Shown: piece by piece, positions 23,480 through 36,567 of the stretch
How the letters are laid out: each line of letters begins with the position of its first letter
Numbering within the stretch: the stretch's first letter is position 1
NCBI GenBank assembly: GCA_964304625.1
Contig: OZ199838.1
Coordinates: 15,810,001 to 15,874,000 of the forward strand
Source of the DNA: Kudoa neothunni
Lineage: Eukaryota; Cnidaria
Direction of reading: 5' to 3'
DNA length: 64,000 nucleotides
Notes under the pieces: model-generated
Database searches by the model: none
The model's input: only the letters and a program-made list of their open reading frames with translations
Told to the model about the DNA's origin: nothing
Made by a program: the position numbers and the translations under genes

Positions 23480-26400
23480 ATGTCCCATCTCTATCGTAAC
23501 TTTTCACTGATACATCGAATTCTCCAGATTATCACATTATAGGACGATTTCATTGTGAAGAAAGTGGCGTTTGTTGTTCCACATTTGGTCGAATAAATCG
23601 TCGGCTTTTGGTGAATTGTGATTCCCACAATAAAGTTCATCTATGGGATATCCCACAAAACAAATATATAAATGTAATTTGTTAAGTGTTGTTAACAGCA
23701 GCGGTATTTGAACGTGTTAATATTCGAATACAGATATTAGCTCAATGTAGATCGTCGGTGGAAAGTGTGTGTTTTGATTCGAAAGAAGTCAACCTATCTT
23801 TTGGTTCTTCATGTGGATCGATTGTTTTGTACAGTGTGGAATCATCAAAAGGTGATTTAAAGGGTGTACAAAGTTTAATCCTTCAATTAGTGTATTTTTC
23901 CATACCAAACGGCCACAAAGAAGCTATTAATGGGGTGGATTATCATCCCTATGGGACCTATTTTGGGTCTTCGTCCTGTGACTGTGTTCTCAAAGTATCC
24001 AATTCAATAATTCTTTTATAATCATAATAATTAGTAATAATAATGTGTATTATGTTTTTTGTTGTGTTAGGTGTGGGATGTCAGACACAAACGGTCTATT
24101 ACACAACTAGATGTACAATCACAATAATCTTTATTTGAATGCTCTATGTTATCGCCCATTTATATCCCACTCTAGGAACAATCAACACCTATCAATACTG
24201 TCAAATGGAGTCCCGATGGTAGTTGGATTATATTGTTCAGTTGTGATGGTTCGTTTTCCAAAGTAACTTTTCATTTTAAAAATCCCATCATAAATTTGAG
24301 ATTTATAAATTTATATACTTTTCTATATTGACTTGAGATTTTGATAATTCTATAGATGTTTGACGTGATTGGTGGTCGTGTGGTATTTGAATTTGACGGA
24401 GTTTACACTGGTGACTTTCATCCGAACGAACTTGTTTTGTGCACGGTTTCTTGCCGCAAAGCCAAAACAAGAAGATCTTGTAATATTTCCATCATTGAGG
24501 TTTGGGACCTTCAAACGTTGACAATTATTTCCCAGCTGGACGTTGATACAGATAGTCCTATCAAGTACGCGTGTCACATCACAATTGCTGTTCTCTTATA
24601 TTTCACCTAGAATGGTGTGTTTTTCTACATTAAGCCAAAATAATCTTGTTCCATCCACCCATCACAGCCAATCCAACAATGTGTATCTGTTTGTTGTATG
24701 TGATACTAGAATTAGTGTAAGTTAGACTGTTGTTGAATTCTGTTCATGTGTGAGATTAGATTTATTCGTGGGATCCACAGATTGTACTGATTGCCAGTAG
24801 AGATATCAACCAACCATTTATAAACGAATTTTCAGTGGTTGACGCTGTCGTGGTAACCCCATTCTAATTAATACCGCCTAATACTATGCATTTTAGATGA
24901 CCTGCTCCAATATTGACAATTCGTCGTTGTTGTGGATTCATGATTTTTCTGTGAATAATTTTCTAACGAATATATGCCTAATTTTGGTTAGAATATTTCC
25001 ACACCTAATCCAGATCAACTTTTTGATTCTGTAAGATTCTGTTTCTAAATGTGGTCTGTGATGAGAGAAACAATTTAGAAACTGATTAAACCTCAGAGAA
25101 TCTGCCAATCATCGTTGCTGTCAGAATTAGAACCGAAAACGCCTGCACGCAACCCACAACCAATAATCAGCACACCAAAAAATTCGAATATTTTTGATGC
25201 CCACTCCAAATTTAAAACATCCACTGTTGTTAGAAGGTTTGCAATTCAATGAGATTTTTATTGTCACGATCCTTCCAACTGGATTAATAGGAATTTAAAA
25301 CCTCCTACTACGATCGATAGCAGCCAAGAAAGACGCAAAAGTGTTGATGGATCTATTAGAATGGCGATGGAAAAACATTTGCTTAGAAATAGTATGATTT
25401 GGAATTGATTCGATTTTTATCTGTCTGTCTGTCTATCTATCTATCTATCCGTATTCATTCAGCATTTATTCTGTCTCCTGGAAGTAGAATGACTCTATCC
25501 GATGCCCATAACAATAGCAATAACAACGGCAGCAATACAGCGGAAGCGTTGGAGAAAATCGTCGAAAATGCCACCAACCATGACGATACTCTTGGAGTGC
25601 ACCACGAAGACACGATCTTTGCGCCCAGCAAAAATTCAAGTTTATTATAGATTTCGTTTGATTTTTTGAGATCTCTCGTATATTTAGCAATGTCTACTGA
25701 ATCGATGCAAGAGTTGAGCTCCAAAACAATGATTCTTCAAAAATATTCGACCGCCAATCTCACCATTACAACCGATCAGTTACTATCTAGTGGCTTGCAA
25801 AAAACTACCAACAACATGGCTAATGCTTCTTTCTACCGAAATTATGAATACAGTACCTATCTAATAAATTGGATGGCAAGTAGTAGCTTGTCGCTAATCT
25901 CGCGCGCTGTTTAATTTCTATTCGATATAAAATTATACTTATATTTAACGCTTGCGTAACGTATATATTTTGTAAAATAATTTTTAAATTAATAATCAAA
26001 GAGAAATTTATAGTTAGTGCTTGCGCGAAATAAAATTTTATGATTACTTTTCTAACCTCAGGGGCACTCCCCAAAATTCTACTCAAGTGCAAGCATAGAG
26101 TCAAATGTTGATTACATAACCTACTAATGTGAATATCCAATTTTAAAACATTCAATCAAAAAGATATTTTATTGACATCAAAATCTAATAACGCAATAAA
26201 ATATATGATTTTTAATGAAAAAAAATTGTCTATAAATATTATTAAACAATTATAATTGTTGACGTTAAATTCGTTTGAACATTTACGGTATTAACGTGGA
26301 TCGCAGGATATTTTTTTGAAAAAAGTTGGCAAACACTGTTCTAGATGTTTGATTGGTTCAATAGGTTAACAAAAATTCGACTAACTGCGTCTATTCCTAT

Positions 26401-28392
26401 CTTTGTAGAATGAATTAATTTATAGGAGTTTTTTGGATGCTGTTAATTTATTATTGGCCTATGTATGATACAATGAGCTTAAGAAAATAACAGTTTTAAA
26501 TTTTAAAGTTATTTTGGAGAAATTGACTATACCGTTTAACATTATATCCGTGAAATAAACACCAAGTGTCATTTTCTGTAATAACATTACAAAGAATATC
26601 AATTCTGTGTTTACGTTGGATAATATCGTGTCTCCTCTTTTTAGAAAATGATTTTACAGGATTAACAGACAGACAGACAGACAACAGACAACAGACTTTT
26701 CGGAATTTAAAGAGCCTCTCATCGTTGGACAATTAAATGTATACCATTCGTAATTAAATCATCTTATTCTTTATTTTACAATATTCATCATTTTTTACAC
26801 CAATAAATTATCATAACAAAAGTTGCAGCTACATAACTCCACGTCTGATGTCTGATGGATTTGATTTAAACTGCCGTTTTCACGGTTACAAAATTTTTTA
26901 AAAATCTATCTACCATCGAAAAACTAGTTAAATAAACAAAAGTACGCGAACTAAAATTTCTTAACGCACAAGATGACTCCAGTTAAAAGTTTAGGTGAAA
27001 TTAAATACACATAGAGTATGCAGCCCGTTGGACCTCACACATGCTCCAACGGTTAATTCAATCTTACTAATTAATTTTGTTTTTTTAAAGCCCATTATTA
27101 TCAAAATTATTTTGTCATTTTCGTATTATTGATACACGCCCGTTATAATCTACGTCTTATCTATCTGTTCATCATTCACTACATAATGACGTCAGAATTA
27201 GTTATAAACGTTATTTCCGTAAATTTGTACATTGAAGATTTGTGTTTCTATCAAAACTAATATAAATACAATCTAGCAATTTATTACAGATTTAATTTCT
27301 TCTTTTTAATACAACAAAATTATCGATAATTTTGTTGTAGTAAAAATATTTAAACATTTTTCCATTGATTATTTATTATAATTAGTATTATATGTAAGTA
27401 AGTGATTATCAATTAAGTCCACATTGTATTGATCAGCAATAGTTTAAATTTAACAAAATATTAGCATAAATTTGAATATATTAAGTTATAAATACAAGTA
27501 ATCTTTTATTGCATCTCATTCGCTTTTTAAATATATGGATATTTTTGAATTATTCTACATCATAATACATAATCAAACTGTCAAACTGATGTTAATATTG
27601 CCGACCATGTGAATAGCTATTTTCTTGTTGTGCTAAATGCTTACATCATTATTATTTTTCTATCCCCACTTAGGGCACACTAATGTGGTAAATCATCTTA
27701 AAGAAAAAATAGACCATCTAAACACTTTACACCAACTGATTTCTTCCAACATCAACAAAAATGGAAATATTCTACAGGTTGCTTTGACATTAGTAGTTGC
27801 ATCTCTATACAATGAATTAGAAAGTTTTGGAATCTGTGGTCACACTGAATGATCTGGACTCTTTAAAAATAGTTGTGTCCAAGTCGACAACTCTACCGTA
27901 ATATTTACTTTGCGTGTATTGCTGCAACAATATTCAAAATCACCCCCATCTGCCTGAATTTATTAGGGAGCACTGGACGTTGGATACTTGCAGAACATTT
28001 CTAGATATTCTTTCGAATAAGATTCTAAAAAATTTTAATGCTTTCGAGTAACTAATAAAAGCGTATGTCTTAAATTTATTTATTTTGTTGTTTTGTTGAC
28101 AGAGTGGTATGTGTTGTTAAAAGGATTATATCAAAAATTATTGTTGATCATGGTGATACCCTCAAAGATAAATCCTCAAACTATTTGTACAAGTACACTT
28201 TTACAAATGTTCTGCATACCTCGAACGTGCACATATTTTAGAATAACCGATATCAAGCTTGAATGTAAACAGTTGATGAAGAGAATCTCATGTATTCTCG
28301 CTTCGTTGGATGATAAAAATCTTCAGCAGCGCGAACAAATGGATGCTAAAGAAATACGTTATCTTATCAAATCGGTGGTTGGTACTGGGTGA
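23480..28392 (+). CDS. KATNB1: Katanin p80 WD40 regulatory subunit, 19 exons
   Basis: Exons are 23480-23495, 23543-23673, 23734-23994, 24071-24112, 24176-24262, 24356-24564, 24611-24716, 24781-24852, 24897-24950, 24992-25030, 25097-25236, 25291-25391, 25463-25639, 25688-25879, 27674-27777, 27821-27897, 27967-28047, 28103-28186 (or 28192) and 28242-28392. All phases agree, giving about 707 residues (human 655). The N-terminal WD40 blocks include VHLWDIPQN, GVDYHPYGTYFGSSS, LKVWDVRHK, VKWSPDGSW, FHPNELVL and VWDLQTL. A low-complexity Asn/Ser linker follows. The C-terminal con80 domain has HLNTLHQLISS, LNDLDSLKIVV, HWTLDTCRTFLDIL and ECKQLMKRI. In the family, WD40 targets centrosomes and con80 binds the p60 AAA ATPase to sever microtubules. 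The weakest link is the 1794-nt intron before con80. Bases 23864-23890 could be skipped in frame-neutral fashion, but the frame is open without that. The divergence is high, so activity is inferred. Confidence 0.87.
25880..27673 (+). other. Long KATNB1 intron (1794 nt)
   Basis: The donor is GTAGTAG after a phase-1 exon end and the acceptor is CCACTTAG. It is about 30 times the usual intron length here. It contains a small ACAG tandem at 26668-26687 but no recognisable element. The exon before it stays open to a stop at 25914, so a shorter protein without con80 is an alternative reading. Confidence 0.55.
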
Positions 28393-28536
28393 AACTTTTA
28401 CACTGAGTATTTTTGTATATAACCTTTTGTAAAGTTTTTCCTATTCAGTTTATTATTGCGTTATGTGCTAAATGGGGATTGTGCTGTGGGGTTTAAAGTT
28501 AATATTCTTAACCCTCTAACTGTATAGAATTTATAA

Positions 28537-28579
<43 letters not shown>

Positions 28580-29451
28580 TACTAAAGACTAATAAATATC
28601 CCATAGTTATATTTTATCTATTGCCAAATAAATTATTCCCTATTGATATTTTAAAGTTCTCTATAATTCGCCCAAATTGAATTCCAAACTTGATGTAGAT
28701 AACTCCTCAACTTAATTTATTTGGCAAAATTTAATGAACTTAAGCGTGTGCTATGACTAAACAATCCACTATCTATCGAATGAAAATTCATTGAAGAGTG
28801 TATTCTAAATTTAATTAGAATTATCTTAATTAGAGTAAAAAATAAGTTGAAGATATTTGAGCGGCAAAATTTAACTTCACGTCACATGCAAGCAAGCGCA
28901 ACACTAACTTTTAATCTCGTAAACTTCCCTCACAAATAATATACAGGTGTAATTCTTTAGAATCTACTATATTTAATTGTTTTTATCTCAATTCCTCCAC
29001 CTTAAGGGCAGAAATAAATATAGTCAAAACTAACGATACCTGAACGTCATTTACTATGTAAATAACCATTTAATAAGAAAAAGGGGATTCTGAGATTTAT
29101 AACGAACTATCTATCAATTGGGAATTTGAAGACCTTATATTTAACGACAATCAACAAAAAACGTCATTAAAATATTAAAACCCCGTGAGCAAATGACCAA
29201 AAATTAATGTTTAAATTTACTCCAAGCTCAATCCTTAAATTTTACTTAAAAAGCCTCATATAAAAACAAAATAATTTTTAGCATAAAATATAACATCAAA
29301 ATATTGAGCCAATCACGCTATTATTATTATTCGTTGAAGCTACTAAATGGAGTTTTTTAGACGCAAGAATTATTGAAATACACATAAAAATTAACAATTA
29401 TGCAAAAACAATAACAAATAATATCAATCCGGTGTTAGTAGTGACTGCAAT
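28393..29451. other. Convergent spacer between KATNB1 and WARS1
   Basis: 3' flanks of the two convergent genes. It contains an (AT)n run at 28543-28577 and no further gene. Confidence 0.5.
28543..28577. repeat. (AT)n microsatellite
   Basis: 35 bp of uninterrupted AT dinucleotide, about 150 bp downstream of the KATNB1 stop codon. Confidence 0.95.
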
Positions 29452-31082
29452 TCAAAAATTGAATCGTTTAGGTGTGATAAAATCGTTCACAACCTCAAGC
29501 GTTATAGCACTGCGAGCTTTTTGGTATGATGTAACCATAGTTTGGAGTACTGAAATGAGTTCTTTTTTTACCTCTCCGGTTAGCATTTCTCCACTTTGAT
29601 AAGCCTAAATAACAAATTACCGAAAATAGATCTAATCTAATTTATAGGAGAGATATTAGAATACCTTAGCTATTGACTCTAATTTTTGGTCATCTTCCAT
29701 AAAATATCTCAAATACTGGTAGCTAACATCGACATCGAGATCAGCTCCCAGTTTGCGATGTTCTTCGACAGTAGCTTGTCCTCCTGAAAAAGCATATTTG
29801 TTGATCTGAAAATAGCCACATTAAAAATCAATAAATTATAGAAAACACGTGAAGCGAACTTTTTTTTTAATTTCATTGGGAGTATCCGACAAAAATATGG
29901 AAGAGAGAGGGTCACTTGCGCTCATCTTTGTTTTAGCTCCCTGTAACGCGGGAATAAACTTTGAAAATATGAGCGAAGGTTTTTTATAGTTTAATTTTGG
30001 GGCCACATCCCGTGTGATACGAAAATAGGGATCCTATTGGTGAAATGAGCAAACCAACCACATTACAACTTCCAATTAACTACTTGATCGATAGCACAAG
30101 GAATAAGACAGGCAAGATTTTTTTGTTGGAATGCTATCGGAAATGACGAACTAAAACTAGGACTGGCCTGTACTGATGAAAACATTATTTTGCCTATGTT
30201 GTCCGACTCGTTTAACCCAAATACAGCCTTGGCTTGATTATAGGTGATGGATTTTTGTATTTTTAGCATATTCTTGTAGAAATCAGTGCACGACCTTAGA
30301 GATAAATCGATCAAAATAAAACAACTGCAATCAAGACCAAGATCAATGCACTCACGACACGTAATCCAGATCTGAAAATATAAAGGTCAATTTTGGATCA
30401 AATCCACATGCAATGATATCTTTGAGGTTTTCTTTCCCCATCGCATAACATTGTTCCAATGATTCGCCTTTGTAGAGAAATTTCTCATCGTCAGTAAGTT
30501 GAATAATCAATGGCACTTGAAACACTTCCTGCAAATACCTTAGTTGTTGGTGTTGTAGTATCTCATATGAGTATCATTTTGTTGAAGTGATAGATTTAGG
30601 CTTACCTGGTGAAAATAAATGGAATCAGATGGCCAATGTGCATTGATGTTGACGATGGGCCTCTACCAGTGTACAAGTAGAATTTTTCCCCTTTCTCATA
30701 ACAATCCAAAATAGCATTTAAATCTCTGTTGATTAAACATAGTTATATTTTTTTAATATTAACAACACCACGGTTACCTATGTGAGAAAAAAAACACCCC
30801 GTTTCAATAGATAATGAGGTTCTCTATTGGTTAGTCGTTTGATTCGTTCGATTTGTTCAGTTGTTATGTGTTGGCAACCGAATTTTTCTAAACATTAAAA
30901 TTTATTGATTTTCTCATAACCCCAAAAAATCTACCTATCAATTTATCATAATCCACACCTTTGTTGTTAGATGCGGTAACACCTTCAATTGTGACATTTT
31001 GAAACTTTTCATCGAGGTTATTCATATTGACAAGTGGCCTTTTCGATAAGAAGTAACGAAGACTTTTATGAACGACGCGCAT
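29452..31082 (-). CDS. WARS1: Tryptophanyl-tRNA synthetase, cytosolic type, 8 exons, one homopolymer frameshift
   Basis: Exons are 30935-31082, 30778-30887, 30606-30725, 30356-30538, 30084-30294, 29860-30033, 29665-29805 and 29452-29604. Introns are 47-67 nt. It charges tRNA-Trp. Class I signatures are [13 protein letters not shown] (HIGH at residues 115-118), [64 protein letters not shown] and TKMSAS (KMSKS loop, 293-297). The end is FITPKRFNF, as in eukaryotic TrpRS. The total is 1240 nt, one base over a multiple of three. The extra base is in an 8-T run at 30787-30794, where seven T restores GVFFSHRDLN. Corrected length is 412 residues, so the N-terminal WHEP domain of vertebrate WARS1 is absent. 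The ATG at 31082 gives a basic start ([15 protein letters not shown]); a second Met lies at 31025. A single shift in an otherwise perfect gene is more likely an assembly error than a pseudogene. Confidence 0.93.
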
Positions 31083-32135
31083 GCGGCTATCTGTCAAGCA
31101 TGTGGTATGTGTGTTGGAGGTACCAACAAATTGATACGTTTAAATAGAATATTATTGTTTTGGATAAATAATCATTTTATTCATACATTTCAATGTGAAT
31201 AGAGCTTTCGAAAGCTTAAAAATAATTATTAACCCTTTCGTGCCCAAAGGTCATCGTAGATCCTATATCTTAGGGAACAATTGATTTTTATGTTCATGGC
31301 ATTTTAATTATAGAGAGTTTACGACAATGTATTATTTTTTCTAAACTTTTTGGATTTCTCCTATCTCAAAATAACGTAAAACATAATTTATTAAAAATGC
31401 GTTGTATTTTTATTACAGCTTGTTTTTCGAAATTATCGCTTGACTAAGTCGTACAGCAATTTACGAACATATCACGCTAGCATTATTAAAGATATCGAAA
31501 CATAAAAAATTATATTTGTATAACGGCGTAAATATTTATTTTTCAACCCCCACACTAAAATTTAACCCTCTAATGGTATATCTTTCTATACAATAAACCA
31601 ATACCTAATAGATTCCAGATATTCTTCTAATAATATTGTCTCGATGAATTATTGTATAAGTTTTAATTTTATCTTGTAATGAAACTGAAACAGAAACAGA
31701 AACATGGGGAAAAATTTAGTCCATGTTTTTTTTTGATTGAGAATATTCCAAAAAATGCTAACTACTTCTAACTACAATAAAATAAAATTCCCATGAGCAG
31801 TTTTCGTAGAATGTAAGGATATGTTAGATAAATTAATTAAATGGCATGCGCGAAAGTATATGAAGGTGTGTGATTCTAATGATTTCATTGATGAATTTTG
31901 TTTATCAGAAAATGAACATCATGTTGTTGACGGAAATGTCTTCTTATAGATGTTTCTTGTTGAAAAAATTGATCATTTAGATTAATTTAAAAATTAGAGA
32001 TACCACCATGCGTCCAATCATCACCAAATAGAGCTCGTTGTGGCAGCATTTTTGTATCCCGTGAAAGTGTATGTTGGAATATTATGTTCCCAATAAATAA
32101 AAATGCCTGATTTTCTTAAAGAACTCGTTGAACAA

Positions 32136-34321
32136 TTAACCTTCCAAGTAAAATGGGGTATTTTTATACCCCGGACCTATTTAATCTTTAATTTTTTACC
32201 TCAAATCTAAGACTAAAATTTTTTATATTCCGTCTAATCTTTTAACGTTATATAATACATATTCTAACTGATACAAATTTTTTGTTTGTTCTGTAAAATA
32301 AAATATAACGCAAAAATACCCTCCGAGTAAAATTGGGGTATTTTTACACCCCACATTTTTATTAAACTAAATTGTTCCAAATACAAAATAATATTCTGTT
32401 GGTAAATTTTATACAATTTCATCGACGAATTATTGTTTAAATCAACAAATATTACTGGTCTTATTGTAACGCGCACGCGCACCAAAACGGTAGGAAAATG
32501 AGCTCGAGTGAGTATAGCGGCAGCTACTCTGATACTGATTCTTCTGACCAGGATTATTACTTTATATGTGATACGTCGTCAGATAATTCGGAAGTTGAAA
32601 CCAATGCTCCATCTGTCTCTTTTATAGATAAGAATGGAACCTTATGGACAATTGAAAAACCCTCGACTTATAGAACTACGGCCGAAAATATTTTGACCAG
32701 TCGTGCTGGTATTTCATCCTTCGTTTTGCAGAATGTAAATGAAATTCTTGACACGTTTAAAGTGTTTTTTTCGTCAGGAAATACATGATTTAATTTTAAA
32801 ACATACAAATCAATACGGTAAACATTTTTTTGGTGATGCTTGGAAGCAATTAGATAGTGTCGAATTCGATGGATTCATCGGATGTTTATTGTTGATGGGA
32901 ATATTTGATGATAATCAACAACCAGTCAAAGAATTGTTTCGGTTAGAAGAGGGGAGACAAGAAAAATATTAGATAAATTTTGCCACATTTATGAACTCTG
33001 GGATATCTGGGTCGACTCACTTATCCAGAGTTTTCGACCTTTTGAGGATCTTTGCGTCGATGAGCAACTTGTGGCTTTTAGAGGTCGTTGTAAATTCAAA
33101 CAATATATGCCAAAAAAGCCTTCAAAATATGGCCTAAAGTTTTATTTAATAACTGACCCAAAGTCAACTTTTGTTTGCAATGCAATTGTCTGTTTGGGAA
33201 AGCGATCTCAAAATGATACGAGGGCTGTGAATGTTGGGAGGCATATTGTTTTAAGGTTAGTGGAACCATTTGAACGTTCTGGTCGAAATGTCGTATGTGA
33301 CAATTTTTTCACGTCTATCGAGTTAGCGGATGAATTGTTACAAAAAAAACTTTCAATTGTTGGAACTATGCGTTCAAATAAGAGGGAGATACCACCATAT
33401 TTGAGACCAGATAAAACGACTCCTCTTCATTCATCTCTTTTTGTTTTTAATAACAAAAAAATGATGCTAAGATATATGCTTTGTTCCTCCTCAACAAACA
33501 CCAAAATATCAACAGAAAGGCCATTAAAACCCGATGTTATAATGCATTACAATGCAGTAAAAGGCGGAGTTGATACGATTTCCAGATTATTGGCAGCAAT
33601 AAATGTGAGACGAATATCTTGTCATTGGCCGTTAATTGTTTTCTTTAACATGGTTGATATCAGTCTGATTAATGCGTTTTGTATGTACAAAAATTTATTC
33701 CCTTCCTCAAAATTACTCCGGAGGGAATTTTTGAAAATGATGGCAACCTAATTGACACATCGACTGCTTTTGAGACGGAAACAAAATATGACAGCTAGTG
33801 AAGATTCCTCTGCTATAATTGGACAAAATAGTTACGGGAGATGTCGATTTTGCGATAGGAAGTATGATAGAAAAACCAAAATAAAATGCGATGTTTGTGC
33901 TTCATCTTGCTGCAAATTCCATTCCAATCATATTTGTTTTATTTGTTTGTTTAAACCGATAATTATATGTCAATTTTGTCTTATTCTTATTATTCTATTA
34001 TTAGTGTTATTCTTTTGTTCGTTCATTTAATAAAATAATTCTAATACTGCTTTAAAGCTTTCCTAAAATAGAATCTTAAAAGTATTGTCAATAAACATTC
34101 TACTTCTGCAGTGTGATCAATTTTGATTTGTGCGCATGCGCTATACATGCTTAGCTAGAAATATTGGTCTATAATTTCAAATTTAATCGATAAAAATACT
34201 TCAAAATTTTCAAAAATAATTATTTTCGAATTCTTAATCATTTGGTTTAAAAAATGTGGGGTGTAAAAATACCCCAATTTTACTCGGAGGGTGTAAATTT
34301 TACAGTGCCTTCGAAGGTTAA
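32136..34321 (+). mobile_element. Inner piggyBac of the nest
   Basis: TTAA at 32136-32139 and 34318-34321, with ends CCTTCCAAG and CCTTCGAAG. A subterminal motif, TAAAATTGGGGTATTTTTACACCCC type, occurs near 32150 and 32330 and inverted near 34255-34290. It lies inside the middle element and is the youngest insertion of the three. Its transposase keeps all three catalytic Asp. Confidence 0.88.
32498..34030 (+). pseudogene. piggyBac transposase of the inner element
   Basis: It starts with a Ser/Asp-rich acidic N-terminus (MSSSEYSGSYSDTDSSDQ) at a true ATG. The catalytic Asp are seen in CVDEQLVAFRGR, VVCDNFFTSIELA and VKGGVDTISRLL. A C-terminal Cys/His finger (CRFCDRKYDRKTKIKCDVC) follows. There are about three breaks: a frame change near 32790, another with missing sequence near 32940-33010 (the region before the first Asp is shorter than in the family), and a stop at 33749-33751 before the finger. 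It is likely inactive, but recent. Confidence 0.88.
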
Positions 34322-34987
34322 ACAAAAGAATAAATAAAAATCTCAGGATTGTTTATACACCCCAACAGGAACCTCTTCTTAATGTAAAGCGAGCAACATG
34401 TGGATACAGTGAAGTGAGAGGAAAAATGATAAAAAATCTTCTAAATGGTGCGAAAATTGTTATCAATTTTATTGTCCATGCCACGCATTTAAAAACATTT
34501 AAAATTTTGCATAACTTTCAAAAATTCTTTTTATGTTTTGTTTTAATATTTCAACTTGCGCAACACGTTTAATTCCGCTGAATTGACGCGATTACTTTAT
34601 TAATATATCGATGTGCACCGACGTAAGACGGGTTGTAACGAAACAGATTATCTCGTGGATTACATCAAAATTTAATATGCATTTACCAATGTTTCATCCA
34701 CAGGAATTAAAAATTATTCGACGATATTGATTATTAGATTTTTTAAAGTGTTATAATTCAAAAAAAATGTGGGGTAAAATTTACCCCCAAATCTAATCTA
34801 TTCTATTACACGTTCATCTCATCGTTTATTATGGGATCATTAGAGGGTTGAAAACTCATCCAATAAATGTATAAAAAATATACATGTTCCTCAGAATGAC
34901 CTTGGGTACGTGTGCTGAATTTTTTAAACTAAAATTGTTCATGACTTCAACGTTACCAAGCTGAATAATTACCATACTCTAACCGAA

Positions 34988-36567
34988 ATGATCGTTCTTC
35001 CAGATGTTGATTTATCAGATCCTGTCACGGTTTAGGATTATGTTGATGATGATGATGATGATAAAGTTAGGTGTTCAACAAACTTGAACGATATTGATTT
35101 TTGCGTTTCTTCATCAGATGATTTTGAATGTGATGGTGATAACGCAAACATTAAACGAACACGTGAAGGACCCTGACCCTCTGTTCCAGCGATGTCGTCA
35201 CGGTAGATGAATTTGAAGATGTGGAGGAGTTGTTCTCTCTAATCGATTATTTTAAATTCTTTTTTAGCGAAGCATTGATCGAAATGATTACAAACGAAAC
35301 AAATGTTTATGCAGATCAGTGCGCTATAAATTTTCTAATAGATATGGATGAAATTCAAAAGTTTCCTGGCATAATTATCTTGATGGGAATTGTAAGAATG
35401 CTGCGTTACCGCTGCTTTTGGAACAGATCATTTGATCACCCACATCTTTCAAACGTCTTTTCAAAAAATTGTTTTGATAGAATCTCAAGATTAATTCATT
35501 TTAACAACAATGACAGGATATCAAATGATCAATCATCACCCAATTATGATCGTTTCGCCAAAATCCGACCCTTCCTGAAATATCTAAGGTCTGCGTTTTT
35601 GAAAGTTAAACCCGAAGTTTATCATTCAATTGTTTGGAAAATGATACATTACATGGGGGAATGTAAAGCTAAACAATACTACCCTAAGGAATCAACCAAA
35701 TGGGGGTTTAAGGTATTTGCAAGATGCGAAACTAGTGGACTATTGGTGTGGTGTATGATGGAAAAACCCCAGAAGTTGATCATTCATGTGGTCAAAATGT
35801 GTGAGACTCTTACAAGTCATAAGACTTTCTTAGACAACTTTGCCACCTCTATTCCCCTGCTTAATAATTTTAAAAGAGTGCAATACCTACTTTGTCGGAA
35901 TCATAAGGAAAAATCGAATTAAAAATTGTTCTTTAACACCTCCAAATCAATCTAGTAAAATAGGTCGTGGTTCACATGTAAGTTTTTAGGGTAAATCAAA
36001 CGGAATAGTGGAGTGGCAACCTGTTGGTGGGATGGTTCTGTCGTTACACCTTCTTCTTCAGAGCTGGTTAGCACAATAAAGAGATTTGATAGGCGTACAA
36101 AAAGAATGTTCACTAGTGAATGTCCTAATGTTGTGTCGGAGTACAACACAAATATGGGTGGGGGTAGACCTATCAGATATGTTGATGGTGTTATATAAAC
36201 TAAATCACAAATACCGTAAATTTTATATGAAGATATTCTTTTGGGGGTTGAATACAACCATAACCAATGCATAATTGTTATATCGCTGTAATTCCAAAAT
36301 CAGGAAAATTTCCAATAATGAATTAATGGATCTGTTGTCTTTACACAGTCCATCAATAAACATTCAATTCACTATAAAAAATCAAATGTAGCAACAAAGC
36401 GTGGACGTCCTTCCCATGACACATCAACGAATACAGAGTCGGTTAGTTATTCTACTCAGAATGGAATTAACAACTTATCTGAATCGTTCATATCTGACAA
36501 TGTCGGTCATTACCCCGAAATGGTGGACGAAAAAAGCAAATGTCGATTATGTAAAAGAAATATCTAG
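34988..36567 (+). pseudogene. piggyBac transposase of the outer element
   Basis: The acidic start MIVLPDVDLSDP is followed by a run of Asp encoded by a GAT repeat (35041-35061). A long open part at 35221-35922 carries MITNETNVYADQ, PGIIILMGIVRM and STKWGFKVFAR. The first catalytic Asp is lost (VWKMIHYMG where relatives have VDEQMIPFKG). LDNFATSIPLL keeps the second. The MGGVD segment is disturbed. The tail VATKRGRPSHDTS and CRLCKRNI matches the copy at 61415-63057. It is older than the element it hosts. Confidence 0.85.

Larger units (their letters stand above)
31562..34851 (+). mobile_element. Middle piggyBac of the nest
   Basis: The left end is TTAACCCTCTAATGG at 31562. The right end, read inward, is TCAACCCTCTAATGA at 34851, with one base changed in the target site. 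Coding relics flank the inner insertion. An acidic N-terminal piece (CDSNDFIDEFCLSENEHH) lies near 31855-31945. A Cys-rich C-terminal finger (KWCENCYQFYCPCHAF) lies near 34435-34495, typical of piggyBac tails. It is heavily decayed. Confidence 0.6.

Noticed and set aside
25455-25724. Minus-strand frames with Leu or Cys-Tyr repeats over KATNB1
   Set aside because: They are antisense to the Asn/Ser-rich linker exon of katanin.
28508-28530. TTAACCCTCTAACTG as another piggyBac left end
   Set aside because: No matching right end or coding relic is found downstream within KATNB1-WARS1 space; probably coincidence or a very short relic.
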